From contig NC_090729.1 in NCBI RefSeq assembly GCF_036898095.1, positions 76,938,983 through 77,002,982 on the forward strand: a stretch of DNA of 64,000 nucleotides, in the 5' to 3' direction. The notes beneath the pieces are model-generated. The model did no database searches and had not been told where the DNA came from. It worked only from the letters and a program-made list of their open reading frames with translations. Origin of the DNA: Palaemon carinicauda. Taxonomy: Eukaryota; Arthropoda; Malacostraca; Decapoda; Palaemonidae. A program made the position numbers and the translations under genes. This document shows positions 23,480-35,674 of the stretch, piece by piece (positions within the stretch are counted from its first letter, which is position 1; each line of letters starts with the position of its first letter).

Positions 23480-25313
23480 AATACACGTTGACACATCGGC
23501 CACTACAAACCTCCTCATTCCTGTTTTCCTGAGGCTAAACTAACTAGTTTAGCTTTTCGATCTCGTGAGATTAAAGCTCTGTTGATGGACCTTGATGCTT
23601 AGGGAGGTGTAGACCCAAATGGTATTTTTCCTTTGTTTTTTATAAAGACAGCAGATTTCTTAGCTCCAAAGTTATCTGTTATTTTGCGCAAGTTAGCAAG
23701 AAGAGGAGCTTTTAGCACTAGTTGGAGAATTGGTAATGTTACTCCTCTATGTAAATGTGTTTGTGGTAGCTCAAGTCCCACTGATTACCGCCCAATTTCC
23801 ATAACTCCCATATTATCTAAAGTTTTTGAACGTCTTCTGGCAAAACGTCTATATAGGTTTGCTGAAGGTAATCATCTCTTCCCTAGTTTGCAATTTGGTT
23901 TTCGTAAAGGCCTTGGAGCATGTGATGCCCTTCTTACAATCTCCAATGTTGTACAGAAATCCCTTGAATGTGGTCGGGAAGTTCGTATGATTGGCCTTGA
24001 TTTTAGTGCTGCCTTTGACCGTGTTAATCATGAGGCCCTTGTTTTCAAACTGAAACAGTTAGGAGTGGGTGGGTCGTTTCTTAGCATTATTATTGATTTT
24101 TTAAGTAATAGATCTCAAAGAGTTGTTGTTGATGGGCACCATAGTGATTATAGGAATGTGATATCAGGTGTTCTACAGGGTAGTGTTCCTGGCCCATTAC
24201 TTTTCATACTATATACACACATGACATGTGGTTTGGCCTAGAAAACAAGCTTGTAGCATATGCAGATGATGCTACTCTCTTTGCATCAATTCCATCCCCT
24301 GAATGTAGATCTTGGGTTGGTGAATCCCTTAATAGAGATTTAGCTAAAATTAGTGCATGGTGCAAATTATGGGGTATGAAGTTGAATCCTAACAAAACTC
24401 AAAGTATGATTGTAAGTAGGTCAAGGACGGTGGCTCCTCAACATCCGGATCTCAGTATTGATAATGTTTCTTTAAATATGTATGACTCTTTCAAAATTTT
24501 AGGTGTGATTCTCGACAGTAAATTTACTTTTGAGAAACATATAAGGTCTCTGTCTTCTTCAATTGCACAAAAAATAGGCTTATTGAGAAAGTCTTTCAAG
24601 ATTTTCGGTGATCAATCTATTCTGAAGAAGTGTTTTAATTCTTTCATTCTACCTTGTTTTGAGTATTGTTCTCCTGTTTGGTCTTCAGCTGCTGATTCTC
24701 ATCTTAATTTGTTGGACAGAAACTTACGGTCTATTAAATGTCTTATTCCTGATCTAGATATTAATCTCTGGCACCGTCGTTCAATTAGTTCATTATGCAT
24801 GTTGCATAAGATTTTTCATAACTCTGACCATCCTTTACATTCAGATCTCCCTGGACAATTCTATCCTGTTCGTAATACTAGGCAGGCAGTTGATTCTAAT
24901 AGCCAGGCCTTCTCCATCACGAGGCTCAATACTACGCAGTACTCTAGAAGTTTTATTCCAGCTGTTACCAAGTTGTGGAATGATCTTCCTAATCGGGTGG
25001 TTGAATCAGTAGAACTTCAAAAGTTCAAAGTTGGAGCAAATGCTTTTTTGTTGACCAGGCGGACATGAGTCTTTTTATAGTTTATTTATGACATATATGT
25101 TTTTGATGTTGTTAATAGTTTATATATGACATGTCTGTTTTGACGTTGTTACTGTTTTTAGAATGATTTATTGTTAATTTGTTCTCTTTATTTAATTATT
25201 TCCTTATTTCCTTTCCTCACTGGGCTATTTTTCCCTGTTGGAGCCCCTGGGCTTATAGCATCTTGCTTTTCCAACTAGGGTTGTAGCTTGGATAGTAATA
25301 ATAATAATAATAA
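23480..25313 (+). mobile_element. 5'-truncated Jockey/CR1-type LINE with (TAA)n tail
   Basis: Homology to LINE ORF2 starts near 23484, past the endonuclease, and runs to the ORF2 stop at 25068. A 3' untranslated region then contains the block CACTGGGCTATTTTTCCCTG and TTCCAACTAGGGTTGTAGC, and it ends in (TAA)n at about 25296-25313. The same 3' block recurs at seven further sites in this window. One stop (near 23598) and one shift (near 24220) break the frame. Confidence 0.88.
23600..25068 (+). pseudogene. LINE reverse transcriptase (ORF2 C-terminal half)
   Basis: RT of a non-LTR element, which reverse-transcribes at the nicked target. 23633-24241 carries DYRPISITPILSKVFERL, FGFRKGLGACDALL, MIGLDFSAAFDRVNH (first catalytic Asp) and GVLQGSVPGPLLF. 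24226-25068 carries the catalytic VAYADDATLFAS, WGMKLNPNKTQSMI and the C-terminal ITRLNTTQYSRSFIP...LWNDLPNRVV region found in this LINE type. The two frames meet at a shift near 24220, just before YADD. Apart from this and the TAG at about 23598, the domain is well conserved. Confidence 0.88.
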
Positions 25314-25683
25314 TTGCTTATTAAGTCTAAAATGGAACTATTAATCGTCATGGATAAATAAATTACTCGATAGATAATTTAACAATTACGTTGCATTTAC
25401 TTAACACTGTAGACGTGTTCACCCGCCTTCTGAAACTGTGGGTAACAACCTTCGCTTTGACGGACAGAAAAAAAAAAACAAATCAAGAAGCAATAGCCCT
25501 TCAGGTAAGCGTTATGCCATATATAATGAGCGAACTACTGTTGTCTATAGACCGAAATTTAAATAATTTAATTAGGAACTTATTCATATTTGATCAGCGA
25601 TGGTATTTTCGAAAAAAAAATTGTTTTCTGATAGATTTTTGGACTGAATAATCGTCCATCGTTTTTAGAAATTTCAGTAATTA

Positions 25684-25690
25684 TTTTCTT

Positions 25691-25749
<59 letters not shown>

Positions 25750-25779
25750 CATTAAAAAGGCATTGAGTTCGTAGCATTG

Positions 25780-25861
<82 letters not shown>
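25684..25861. repeat. Two (GA)n microsatellites
   Basis: (GA)n at 25694-25747 and 25783-25861, separated by 36 bp. Confidence 0.95.
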
Positions 25862-25864
<3 letters not shown>

Positions 25865-26690
25865 GGGGATTCGTAGGTCGATAGTCATTACAAAAGCAAT
25901 GTATGTATCCCAAATGGTGTGCGAATAATTCATTTCATCGAGGAAGACTAGGCCCATACACCTGCCAACCCCACCACCACATCACCTCTCTGAGAACTTC
26001 AATTTACCTTTAAAATTTCTCACAAATCCTCAAATGCAACTTCGTATAATTATCATTGGCTTGAGCTGTATTGGTCAGAACAGGTGACAACCTGGTCAAA
26101 TGGCCCCTCAAAATTAACTAGTCCTGCGAATGTGGAGAAAATACCCAAACCTTCAATTTGATTCTCCGATCACGACCGCTGTCTCAATTTGGACAACCCT
26201 AAGATAATGTCAATAAAAGAACGCTTCAATGATTGGCTGTTTGGTGTGATAAGCTATGAATGAATTAACATTGGTTAGAAGTGTTGATTTAAAAGCTCAA
26301 GTTAGAGACGACTGGCGAAATCTAACCGAGGCCCTTTGCGTCAATAGGCGTAGAAGGAGATGATGATGATGAATGAAAACACATTGGAGTTATTAATGAT
26401 TTCTGAAGTCGTTTCTCCGTTGCTTGAAAATCGAAAGAATGCTTTGATGCCGTTAAATAAATACTGTTTAGATGGGATTTCTTCAACTCTGATATTTAGA
26501 ATTGCATTGATATTTTTAAGTATGGAATGAACGTGATCGGTGGAAAAATCAACACTTAGAAAAAAACCGTAATTTTTATCAAAAATTCTACGTAAAAATA
26601 TAGTTCTCAAACGTATTTCAGTAAAATACAGGCGACCGTAATTTTACCTTACCTTGTTATTATCTTTTACGGGTTGGTGACCGTAATATC
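25862..26690. other. Intergenic, nothing recognised
   Basis: No supported gene; the minus-strand frame at 26341-26610 has no recognisable features. Confidence 0.4.
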
Positions 26691-26691
26691 A

Positions 26692-26692
26692 C

Positions 26693-26740
<48 letters not shown>

Positions 26741-26893
26741 GCCAAGCTACAACCCCAGTTGGAAAAGCAAGATGCTATAAGCCCAAGGGCTCCAATAGGG
26801 AAAAATAGCCCAGTGAGGAAAGGAAATAAGGAAATATATATATGAGAACAAATTGACAATAAATCATTCTAAAAACAGTAACGTCAAAACTGA
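26692..26893 (-). mobile_element. LINE 3' end fragment with (TTA)n
   Basis: Minus-strand copy of the 3' untranslated block of the 23.5-25.3 kb LINE, with its (TAA)n tail appearing as (TTA)n at 26692-26740. It is truncated within the 3' untranslated region. Confidence 0.85.
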
Positions 26894-26959
26894 TATTATA
26901 TTATTATTGTTACGAAAGTCGAAACCTTCGTAAATACACAACCAAAGTTTTAGCCCATC

Positions 26960-27012
26960 CGTGTCTAGTTGTGGAATGATCTTCCTAATCGGGTAGTTGA
27001 ATCAGTATTATA
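26960..27012 (+). mobile_element. Short LINE ORF2 fragment
   Basis: GTTGTGGAATGATCTTCCTA and the next 20 or so bases repeat the sequence at about 24973-25012 of the LINE ORF2 end (the LWNDLPNR codons). Confidence 0.65.
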
Positions 27013-27230
27013 ATCATTATTATCAATTGCTAAGCTAAAGCCCTAGTTAGAAAAGCAGGATGCTCTAAGCCCAGGGGCCCCAACAGGGAAAATAGCCCAG
27101 TAAGGAAAGGAAACAAAGAAAAAATAAAATATTTTAAGAACAGTAACAAGATGAAAATAAACATTTCCTATATAAACTATAAATACTTTAACAAAACAAG
27201 AAGAGAAATAAGTTCAAACTTGCAGGAAAT
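27013..27230 (-). mobile_element. LINE 3' end fragment, minus
   Basis: Contains the inverted 3' block (GCTAAGCTAAAGCCCTAG ... AATAGCCCAGTAAGG), diverged, followed by AACAGTAACAAG and upstream 3' untranslated sequence. Confidence 0.8.
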
Positions 27231-27248
27231 GTTATGTTGAATAGCCTT

Positions 27249-27447
27249 ACATAAGTCTTTTTATAGTTTATATATGAAATATCTTTTAATTGTGTTATTT
27301 TTTTAAAATGTTTTATTTCAATTGTTCATCAATTCTTATATCGTTTATTCATTTCCCTATTTCCTTTCCTCACTGGGTCATTTTTCCCTGTTGGAGCCTT
27401 TGGACTTATAGCATCTTGCTTTTCCAACTAGGGTTGTAGCTTAGCTA

Positions 27448-27513
<66 letters not shown>
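27249..27513 (+). mobile_element. LINE 3' end fragment, plus, with (TAA)n
   Basis: 3' untranslated region from GTCTTTTTATAGTTTATAT through the CACTGGG and CTAGGGTTGTAGC blocks, ending in about 65 bp of (TAA)n. It forms an inverted pair with the preceding fragment. Confidence 0.85.
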
Positions 27514-27515
<2 letters not shown>

Positions 27516-27814
27516 CGGACAATGTTCGTTCGTCGTGTCTGTTTCCATCAAAAATGGAAAAAAAAAAATTGTTAACCCTAAATCGGCAAAGTAAAACAAA
27601 GTAAATGGTGTCTGTACTGTGTTAATAAACGGTATATGATCGTAAAAACGTAAAATACCGCCGGGAAACTAACACAGCTACTGTACATACCCACAATTTG
27701 CAAGTATTCCGGGTAAAAAGTAAATTCCTAATACTAAAACACATCCTAAATGTTTCGTGAAAAGCTAAGTATGATTATTATTATTATTATTAGCTAAGGT
27801 ACAATTATTAATTC

Positions 27815-27946
27815 TTTCCATGCAGTTTATTTCCTCATTTCCTCTCCTCACTGGGCTATTTTTTTCCTTGTTGGAACCCTTGGGCTTCCATTATCCTGCT
27901 TTACCAACTAGGGTTGTAGCCGAGCAAGTAATAATAATAATGACAC
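27815..27946 (+). mobile_element. LINE 3' end fragment, plus
   Basis: Short copy of the same 3' block ending in (TAA)n at about 27928-27940. Confidence 0.8.
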
Positions 27947-29643
27947 CGCTATGATCAGCAATGCTGTACTAGTCAAAACCACACATACTAGGATGGTTTG
28001 ACGTGAGAAATCAGACGAAAATCTCCCAACTGTCGCCAATCTGCCCTGGCTAGAACAGTGCTTTAAATGGGCAAACCAAAGACATGAATAATGAGAATAT
28101 GCTGAGGCCTTTGTCCTGCATTCGGCTAGAAACGGTTTCATTTGTCGAGGTTTATATTCAATACCACATTGTATATAAGAGCAAACTTACTGGTCGCATT
28201 GAAAAATTGCCATATGCAAAATAATTTGTGTCCAGGAAAATTGGACAAAACCGAGTGACACAAACCAAAAGGTATTCATAAACAGTGAAATTCCGGTTAA
28301 TTGGCCAGAGTTAAGCTAACTTCCATAATTAATAATAGAAATTTTCTAAAAATAAAAATAAAAATTTAAAACATTCTAAAACTTACGTGAAAAGCTTGGT
28401 AGGCTACAATTTTTCTCAAAAAAAAATAATACTATTACAGCAATAATTTAAGTAATTATTTCAAGGAAAATTAAATTTGGTTATTCAATAAAGTTAAAAC
28501 AAATTAAGGGCCATGAAATAACTGAATAGAAATAAGGGGTCGGTGGACGTGGCTGACACTTAGCCTGAACACCAACGAAATTGTTAACGGAGACGGCTGA
28601 AGTATGTGCAAAATTTTCATACTTTCTATTAAAATATATAGTTGCATAAACTCAAAATACCTTTGTTAACGTGTTGGTATTCATACGATGTATGTACAGT
28701 ATATATATTCCATATCTTTTATATATTTACGGAGCCTTATTTATAACAGTAAATGGGTTAGATATGTAAGTCATTTATACTTGGTTTACACTATTGAGAA
28801 AGTCACTTTCAATATATAAACGTAAAAGGAGTATATTTAGAACGGTATTATTTTACTGTATTACAAAACAATGTAACCTAGGAAAAAACTACTTTTTCTT
28901 GTAGGAAAAAAATTACGCTCTCTTCGAAAATGACCCGGATAATTCCTGGGTAATTATCTACTTATAAAAGGCCCCTTCTTGTAATTATCAACCAATTATA
29001 AGACGAAATTATCGATTAGCACTGTAATTTCGATAATAAGAACAGCCGTCGTCTTCGGAAAAGTCGGAATATTCGCACAAATTAAAAAGACAAAATTGTT
29101 TAAAACGAGGAATGGCTAACCCCATATGTAAGAGGTACCGCCGGCTACCAGTTTCTGTCGGAAATATTCAACACTTCGATCTTTTACTTCTTATCTTGAC
29201 TACAAAATAATTAATGAAACCTCTACCATTAATAAAAAGTCAAGAACATCACCTTAATATGAAGAAAATATAAATAAATCATATTTTTTCACTACTAGCT
29301 CACCTTACCAACCTCTTCTACATCTTCCGAGTCCCGAAGTACAATGAGTTCCAGCGTTGCCAAATGGGTTAGTCTAAAATTCCCTAAAACTCGTGATAAA
29401 AAATCCCCATTTCCAGAAATATAATTTCTTTTTATATAGAAATTACTCACTATAGTTCACGTAATTGCAATTAAACTAATAGCAACAATATAAAGGTTTA
29501 TTCATCTTTTTTCTTCTTCATAGAAATAAGTACAGAATATCGTCACCAGTCATCCAAAATCCCCAAATCTATGGATATATTCCCAAATGTAGGGATAAAT
29601 CCACAAATCTAGGGATAAATCTCCATATCTGGCACCACTGAGT
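27947..29643. other. Intergenic, nothing recognised
   Basis: AT-rich sequence without a recognisable gene or repeat; small open frames only. Confidence 0.45.
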
Positions 29644-30951
29644 CGAATTTGTGATTTGGCCAATCAGAGGCCTCCACTCTGCCAGACATTCTATTGCCTG
29701 CCCTTATTGGTTGAAAGTTTCAATTTTTTGGCAAGAGGCTCTGGAATCGCTTGTCCTATTGGCTGGTGAGAAGCAGGAATTTGTGCTTTGGCCAATCAGA
29801 GGCCTCCTCTCTGCCAGACATTCTATTGCCTGCCCTTATTGGTTGAAAGCTTCGATTTTTGGCAAGAGGCTCTGGAATTGCTTGTCCTATTGGCTGGTGA
29901 GAAGCAGGAATTTGTGCTTTGGCCAATCAGAGGCCTCCTCTCTGCCAGACATTCTATTGCCTGCCCTTATTGGTTGAAAGCTTCGATTTTTGGCAAGAGG
30001 CTCTGGAATCGCTTGTCCTATTGGCTGGTGAGAAGCAGGAATTTGTGCTTTGGCCAATCAGAGGCCTCCACTCTGCCAGACATTCTATTGCCTGCCCTTA
30101 TTGGTTGAAAGCTTCGATTTTTGGCAAGAGGCTCTGGAATTGCTTGTCCTATTGGCTGGTGAGAAGCAGGAATTTGTGCTTTGGCCAATCAGAGGCCTCC
30201 TCTCTGCCAGACATTCTATTGCCTGCCCTTATTGGTTGAAAGCTTCGATTTTTGGCAAGAGGCTCTGGAATCGCTTGTCCTATTGGCTGGTGAGAAGCAG
30301 GAATTTGTGCTTTGGCCAATCAGAGGCCTCCTCTCTGCCAGACATTCTATTGCCTGCCCTTATTGGTTGAAAGCTTCGATTTTTGGCAAGAGGCTCTGGA
30401 ATTGCTTGTCCTATTGGCTGGTGAGAAGCAGGAATTTGTGCTTTGGCCAATCAGAGGCCTCCTCTCTGCCAGACATTCTATTGCCTGCCCTTATTGGTTG
30501 AAAGCTTCGATTTTTGGCAAGAGGCTCTGGAATCGCTTGTCCTATTGGCTGGTGAGAAGCAGGAATTTGTGCTTTGGCCAATCAGAGGCCTCCACTCTGC
30601 CAGACATTCTATTGCCTGCCCTTATTGGTTGAAAGCTTCGATTTTTGGCAAGAGGCTCTGGAATTGCTTGTCCTATTGGCTGGTGAGAAGCAGGAATTTG
30701 TGCTTTGGCCAATCAGAGGCCTCCTCTCTGCCAGACATTCTATTGCCTGCCCTTATTGGTTGAAAGCTTCGATTTTTGGCAAGAGGCTCTGGAATCGCTT
30801 GTCCTATTGGCTGGTGAGAAGCAGGAATTTGTGCTTTGGCCAATCAGAGGCCTCCTCTCTGCCAGACATTCTATTGCCTGCCCTTATTGGTTGAAAGCTT
30901 CGATTTTTGGCAATAGGCTCTGGAATCACTTGTCCTATTGGCTGGTGAGAT
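29644..30951. repeat. 131 bp tandem repeat, ten copies, CCAAT-rich
   Basis: Ten head-to-tail copies of a 131 bp unit, almost identical apart from the first and last. Each unit holds one CCAAT (GGCCAATCAGAGGC) and two reverse CCAAT boxes (TTATTGGTTG and CTATTGGCTGG), about 30 in all. Variant bases alternate: GAATCG or GAATTG every other copy, and CCACTC instead of CCTCTC in copies 4 and 8, indicating a higher-order unit of 4 x 131 = 524 bp. Overlapping 106-residue open frames arise from the repeat and are not taken as genes. Confidence 0.95.
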
Positions 30952-31137
30952 TACAAACAATTTTTAGATTTTTTTTTAAAGCTTCCGGCATTAGTGTCTA
31001 CTGATGATAAAGTTGGATGATAAATGTGTAAGTTTTGTTTTATTTAACAATTTATAAAAATTGATAAATAAAACATTCAATACATTGTGAATAATAAATG
31101 AGGATAATATTGTAAGTAATATTACAAGATCGAATGC

Positions 31138-31176
<39 letters not shown>

Positions 31177-31486
31177 AAAAACAGGATACTTGGTAATGGT
31201 ACTACCGGCAAGACAGAAAAGATTTGAAAACTGAAAGGAAAGTATCGACTATACACTGAAAAGAACGAAGTATTGGACACTTAGGAATTTTTTTTTTTTT
31301 TTTTGTTATTTGCAATCAATTCATATTGTCAAAAAGGTTATTAAAGAGACTCATTACAGGTGGGTCTGCCCACATCATATTGAAATGTGATCCTGAAGAA
31401 TAAATATGTTGAAAACCACTTTTGCCTGACTGGCTGAAAAACAGACTAGGGAACCTACCCCCTAAACTTAAGAGTAAGATTATTAT
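30952..31486. other. Intergenic with (AAT)n
   Basis: Only a short (AAT)n at about 31141-31174 and an oligo-T run near 31290 are notable. Confidence 0.5.
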
Positions 31487-31680
31487 CCTTATTATTGTTG
31501 TTGTTACTTGCTAAGCTACAACCCTAGTTGGAAAAGCAAGATGCTATAAGCCCAAGGGCTCTAACAGGGAAAATACCGAGTGGGGAAAGGAAATAAGGGA
31601 ATAAATGAAACATTCAAGAACAGTAACAACATTAATATAAATCTTTCAAATATAAAGTATAAAAACGTTAATGAACTGAG
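31487..31680 (-). mobile_element. LINE 3' end fragment, minus
   Basis: Copy of the inverted LINE 3' block (GCTAAGCTACAACCCTAG onward), bounded on the left by a degenerate (TTA)n. Confidence 0.85.
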
Positions 31681-31910
31681 TAAGCCTTTCAACTAGTGAA
31701 TTAATAAAATGGGTACCCAAGAATATTTCCCCATAAATATCAGAATTACACAAGGAGTTCGTCCTAACTTCTTACGATTCTGCCACCAACACATGAAAAC
31801 TGATAGTAAATATGCAAATAAGGTGGAGATGAATACTAAAATTGAATAGTAACTCAGTTTCAAAACGAAAGCATTTGACAAATACGAAATGTAGTGTGTG
31901 ATATGCAAAA

Positions 31911-32285
31911 TCTGTAAGAGTTAGACATGCTGATGACCCACATAGACTATTCGAAATTAGTGTGAATCATGCAATAGGAGGAAGAACGTTCAGTTATGCT
32001 GCACAGAGACTCTTCAACGACCCTCCACTTGATGTCAAGAATAGCAAAAATGTGGCAGCTTTCAAGAAAAACCTGAAGACTTATCTTTTTATAGTGTTAT
32101 AATAGTGACCTGAAAACTATTAAGCCTGAATATAAATGCTAGCGAAATAACTGAAAAGATACCGAGCAAAATATAAACTGGAAAGAAATTATTTTTCACA
32201 CACCAAGGCCCGTCTGAACAGACTTTTAGTGTCTGATGAAGGGCGAGAAATAAACCAGTAAAAGTAAAAAAGTAAAAGTAAAAGT
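31911..32285 (+). mobile_element. 5'-truncated LINE fragment (same family as 32.6-36.5 kb)
   Basis: Plus-strand copy of the last part of ORF2 and the 3' untranslated region of the LINE on the minus strand at 32626-36527. It encodes VRHADD-like and IGGRTFSYAA residues and ends in (AAAAGT)n-type tail repeats at about 32261-32285. The two copies lie tail to tail. Confidence 0.85.
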
Positions 32286-32768
32286 ACCACCAGATGACCA
32301 AACCAATTGCAGTGACATCTGAAGTCAAAATATTAACTTGAAATCAAATTCGACACCGAGTCGATTTTCAAATCACATTGAATCAAAAGACACTGATTAT
32401 AACATCAGTGTTGTTCCCAGTTTATCTCCATTGAATAAGACCAAAGACGAATCCTGGATTATAAAGAATAATTCATTATTCAAACAATTCAATTCAAAAT
32501 CAAATAAACTTTATCTTTATATTAAGTTTAGCTAATGAGAAATACCAAGGAGTGGTCACTTCTGCCTCTTTTCCAAAACTAAACAGAAATAACTTTGGAC
32601 AACCGATAATCGATTGTCCATCTTGTATTACTTACTTACTTTTACTTTTAGAGGTTTATTTCTCGCCCTCCATCAAACACTAAAGGTCTGTTCAGGCGGG
32701 CCTTGGTGTATGAAGAAATAATTCCTTTCCAGTTAATATTTTGCTCTGTATCGTTATCAGTTATTTCG

Positions 32769-34112
32769 CTAGCATTTGTATTCAGGCTTAATAGTTTTCA
32801 GGTCACTATTATAACACTTTCTAAAAAGATAAGTCTTCAGGTTTTTCTTGAAGGCTGCCACATTTGTGCTATTCTTGACATCGAGTGGAAGGTCGTTAAA
32901 GAGTCTCGGTGCAGCATAACTGAACGTTCTTCCTCCTATTGCATGATTCACACTAATTTCGAATAGTCTATGTGGGTCATCTGCATGTCTAACTCTTACA
33001 GCGGCGCTGGTAGCTTCAGGGTAGGGGGCCAAGCAATCACGAAGATATTTAGGCTTATCACTTGTAAGTGCTTTGTGAGTCAACAAGCAAATTTTAAATT
33101 CAATTCTAGCCTTAACAGGTAACCAATGTAGATCGATCAGTGCAGGAGTTATTCTCTCCCGAAATTTAATGCCTTTTATCAGTCTAGCCGCCCGGTTTTG
33201 CACATTTTGAAGCTTCCTTAGTAGTGTATTGGGCAATTTGTAGTACAGAGAATTGCAATAATCAAGCCTTGATATTACATGACTCATCACTAAAATTTTT
33301 GTACTGCCCTCTGTTAAATATTTTCTAATAAATGCTATGTTTCTCAGGTGATAGTTACACACTTTCACTGTGTTCACAATTTGGTCCTTCATTGACAAAT
33401 TACAGTCTATCAGTACACCCAAATTTTTCACAACAGGCACAATCCCAACATCAGCATCACCAATTTTTATACTTTGAATTAACTGGTAATTCTTCAAAGC
33501 CACCCTTGTGCCAAAGAACATACATTCTGTTTTATCATCATTTAATTTGAGCTTTTTCCTCTGCATCCATGTTTTTATTTCAGTCATTATCTCATCAATT
33601 TTCTTCCCTGTATCTTGTGTTGTTGAAATTGAGAGGTAAAACTGAGTATCATCTGCATATAGTTTAAAACCCACTTTTTGTTTTTTCAAGATGTGTGATA
33701 GCTCGATAGTATATATGTTAAACAAGATAGGGCCCAGGACACTACCCTGTGGTACACCCTTCATAAGAATTCTCTCATTGGATCGGTTTCCAGAAACTTC
33801 TACAATAGTCTTCCTGTTCACTAAGTAACTTCGCAAAAATTTCAGTGCTTCCTGAGTCACTCCAATAGACTTTAAGTCGTCAAGTAAGTACTCGTGCACA
33901 ACAGTGTCAAAAGCAGCACAAAGATCTAACATAATTAAAATTCCACACTTTCCCCCATCAAGAAGACCTATCATATTATTCATTATTGAGCACAAAGTAG
34001 TTTCTGTAGAATGATTAGCTCTGTAGGCCGATTGATTTTCCGGGAATACCTCTAACTCGTCAATATGCGCCCATAATTGCTCACTTATGACTTTTTCAAT
34101 AAGCTTTGACAT
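32769..34112 (-). CDS. LINE ORF2: reverse transcriptase and C-terminal domain
   Basis: A continuous 447-residue frame with LDLCAAFDTVVHEYL (first catalytic Asp63), KGVPQGSVLGPILFNIY (about 108-124), the LYADDTQFYLS active site (YADD at 152-155), KLKLNDDKTECMFFG and the C-terminal RLDYCNSLYYKLP / FSYAAPRLFNDLP region common to this LINE type. All palm motifs look intact. The Met shown is internal: an SYRPISN-like motif precedes it on the other side of a shift near 34150. It should be read as the 3' two-thirds of ORF2. Confidence 0.9.
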   Translation of the reverse strand: MSKLIEKVISEQLWAHIDELEVFPENQSAYRANHSTETTLCSIMNNMIGLLDGGKCGILIMLDLCAAFDTVVHEYLLDDLKSIGVTQEALKFLRSYLVNRKTIVEVSGNRSNERILMKGVPQGSVLGPILFNIYTIELSHILKKQKVGFKLYADDTQFYLSISTTQDTGKKIDEIMTEIKTWMQRKKLKLNDDKTECMFFGTRVALKNYQLIQSIKIGDADVGIVPVVKNLGVLIDCNLSMKDQIVNTVKVCNYHLRNIAFIRKYLTEGSTKILVMSHVISRLDYCNSLYYKLPNTLLRKLQNVQNRAARLIKGIKFRERITPALIDLHWLPVKARIEFKICLLTHKALTSDKPKYLRDCLAPYPEATSAAVRVRHADDPHRLFEISVNHAIGGRTFSYAAPRLFNDLPLDVKNSTNVAAFKKNLKTYLFRKCYNSDLKTIKPEYKC

Positions 34113-34158
34113 GTAGGATAAATTTGAAATGGGCCTATATGAATTTAGCTCGTTTACA

Positions 34159-35674
34159 TCACCTTTCCTTGTAAATTGGTTTGATCAACGCAGTTTTTTC
34201 ACAGCTAGGAAAACAGGATTGCGATATACTTAGGTTAATTATGTTCAGGTAAATATTATATACGACTTGTTTGTTTGGAGCTTCACTTATTGAACTGTTT
34301 GGGAAAGGGTCGTTTCCACAATATGTATTCATCATCTCTCTCATAACCTTTAACAAGTCGCACATATTTATTTCCTTAAATTTTATTAACTTCTTTCCCT
34401 CCTTCACTGGCATAGCTGACTGTCCTTCCAAGTGATTTTGGGGGAAGCCTCTATAGATTTTATCAATTTTTTCACTAAAGAATATAGCAAAACTCTTTGC
34501 ACAAACATTGTCAGGCAAGACATATTTTTTCTTTAATCCCATCAAATCATCAAGGTTTTTGTGAAAGTCCTTCATGTTATTGGTTTTTTTTACATTCGCC
34601 GTTGTAGAATTTTCTTTTTGTTTTTTTCTAACAGGATGTTATAGTCATTTCTGGCCTTATTATATAGATTTCTGGCTTGTAAGGATTTGGCTCTTTTCCA
34701 TCTACCTTCCATCTTACGTCTGTCTTTTTGCCTTTAATAGCTCACTATTATACCATCTAACATTTTCGCGTACCACTATTTGTTTGTTCTTTATGGGACA
34801 CATGGTATCGTACATTTTTCCAAAATTGTCGTTGTATTTCTTGGTATAGCACCCAACACATTCTATGTCTACCATATGTTCACATTGTGTGTTCACACAA
34901 GACATTTGCGCTACACTAGCTTCAATAAAATTCTCAGCATCAAAATTTTCCCGTTCCCTATATGTGATCCATTTTTTCAATACTCTGGTGCAATTTATAT
35001 TAACATTAAAGGTGATGAGTTTATGTGTTTTTGAGATCTCAAAGTCTGGTTCCACTTCAAGGTTTTTTTATTAGGTCTGAGTCTTTTCCACATATGACCA
35101 AGTCGAGTGTATGACCACCTACTGACGTTGATACTAAAACACTGTTTATCAAATTAAACATCTCAAATACTTCCTTGAGTTCTTTAGCCTTATTATCATT
35201 TTCATCATCTACCCAACAGTTGAAATCTCCACCAATTAATGTATTTTTAATATCGTCCACCACACCCACAAGAATACTAAATTCTTCAATGAATTTAGTC
35301 ATATTACTCGCTGGTGGTCTATATAATGATATTATATTCAATACCTTATTGTTTCTTGTCAGTTTTAAACAGATATATTCAAACGTTTCGAATACTATTT
35401 CATTCATGATAGAAACCCTAGAGAAAGTTTTCGACACAAAGACACCCACTCCTCCTCCAGTTTTGTCCTTTCTTGGTATGTGGTAGAAATCATGAGTACA
35501 CGGCGTCATCTCCTGAATCTTTGAGTTATCACTAATATTTCCCTGCAACCAAGTTTCCGTTAATAAGCATAAATCTAATTCCATTTCGTTAATAAGATTT
35601 CTAATCTTTATGGTTTTATTCCCCACCGATTGAATATTTATCAGACCACACTTAACCAATGGGCTAGACTCCAT
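34159..35674 (-). pseudogene. LINE ORF2: endonuclease and linker, broken
   Basis: ORF2 opens with an ATG at 35674 that overlaps the end of ORF1 by 11 bases. The first 205 residues (35057-35674) are an EEP-type endonuclease: INIQSVGNK, LLTETWLQ (catalytic Glu), SLYRPPAS, GGDFNCWVDD (catalytic Asp-x-Asn) and HTLDLVI. Shifts near 35057 and 34600-34710 break the linker, which continues at 34714-35055 and 34159-34575 (with GNDPFPNS and TALIKPIYK just before RT). Confidence 0.85.

Noticed and set aside
29651..31004. Overlapping 106-residue frames on the plus strand
   Set aside because: Each is the same 131 bp repeat read through about 2.4 copies; open in all frames by chance of base content.
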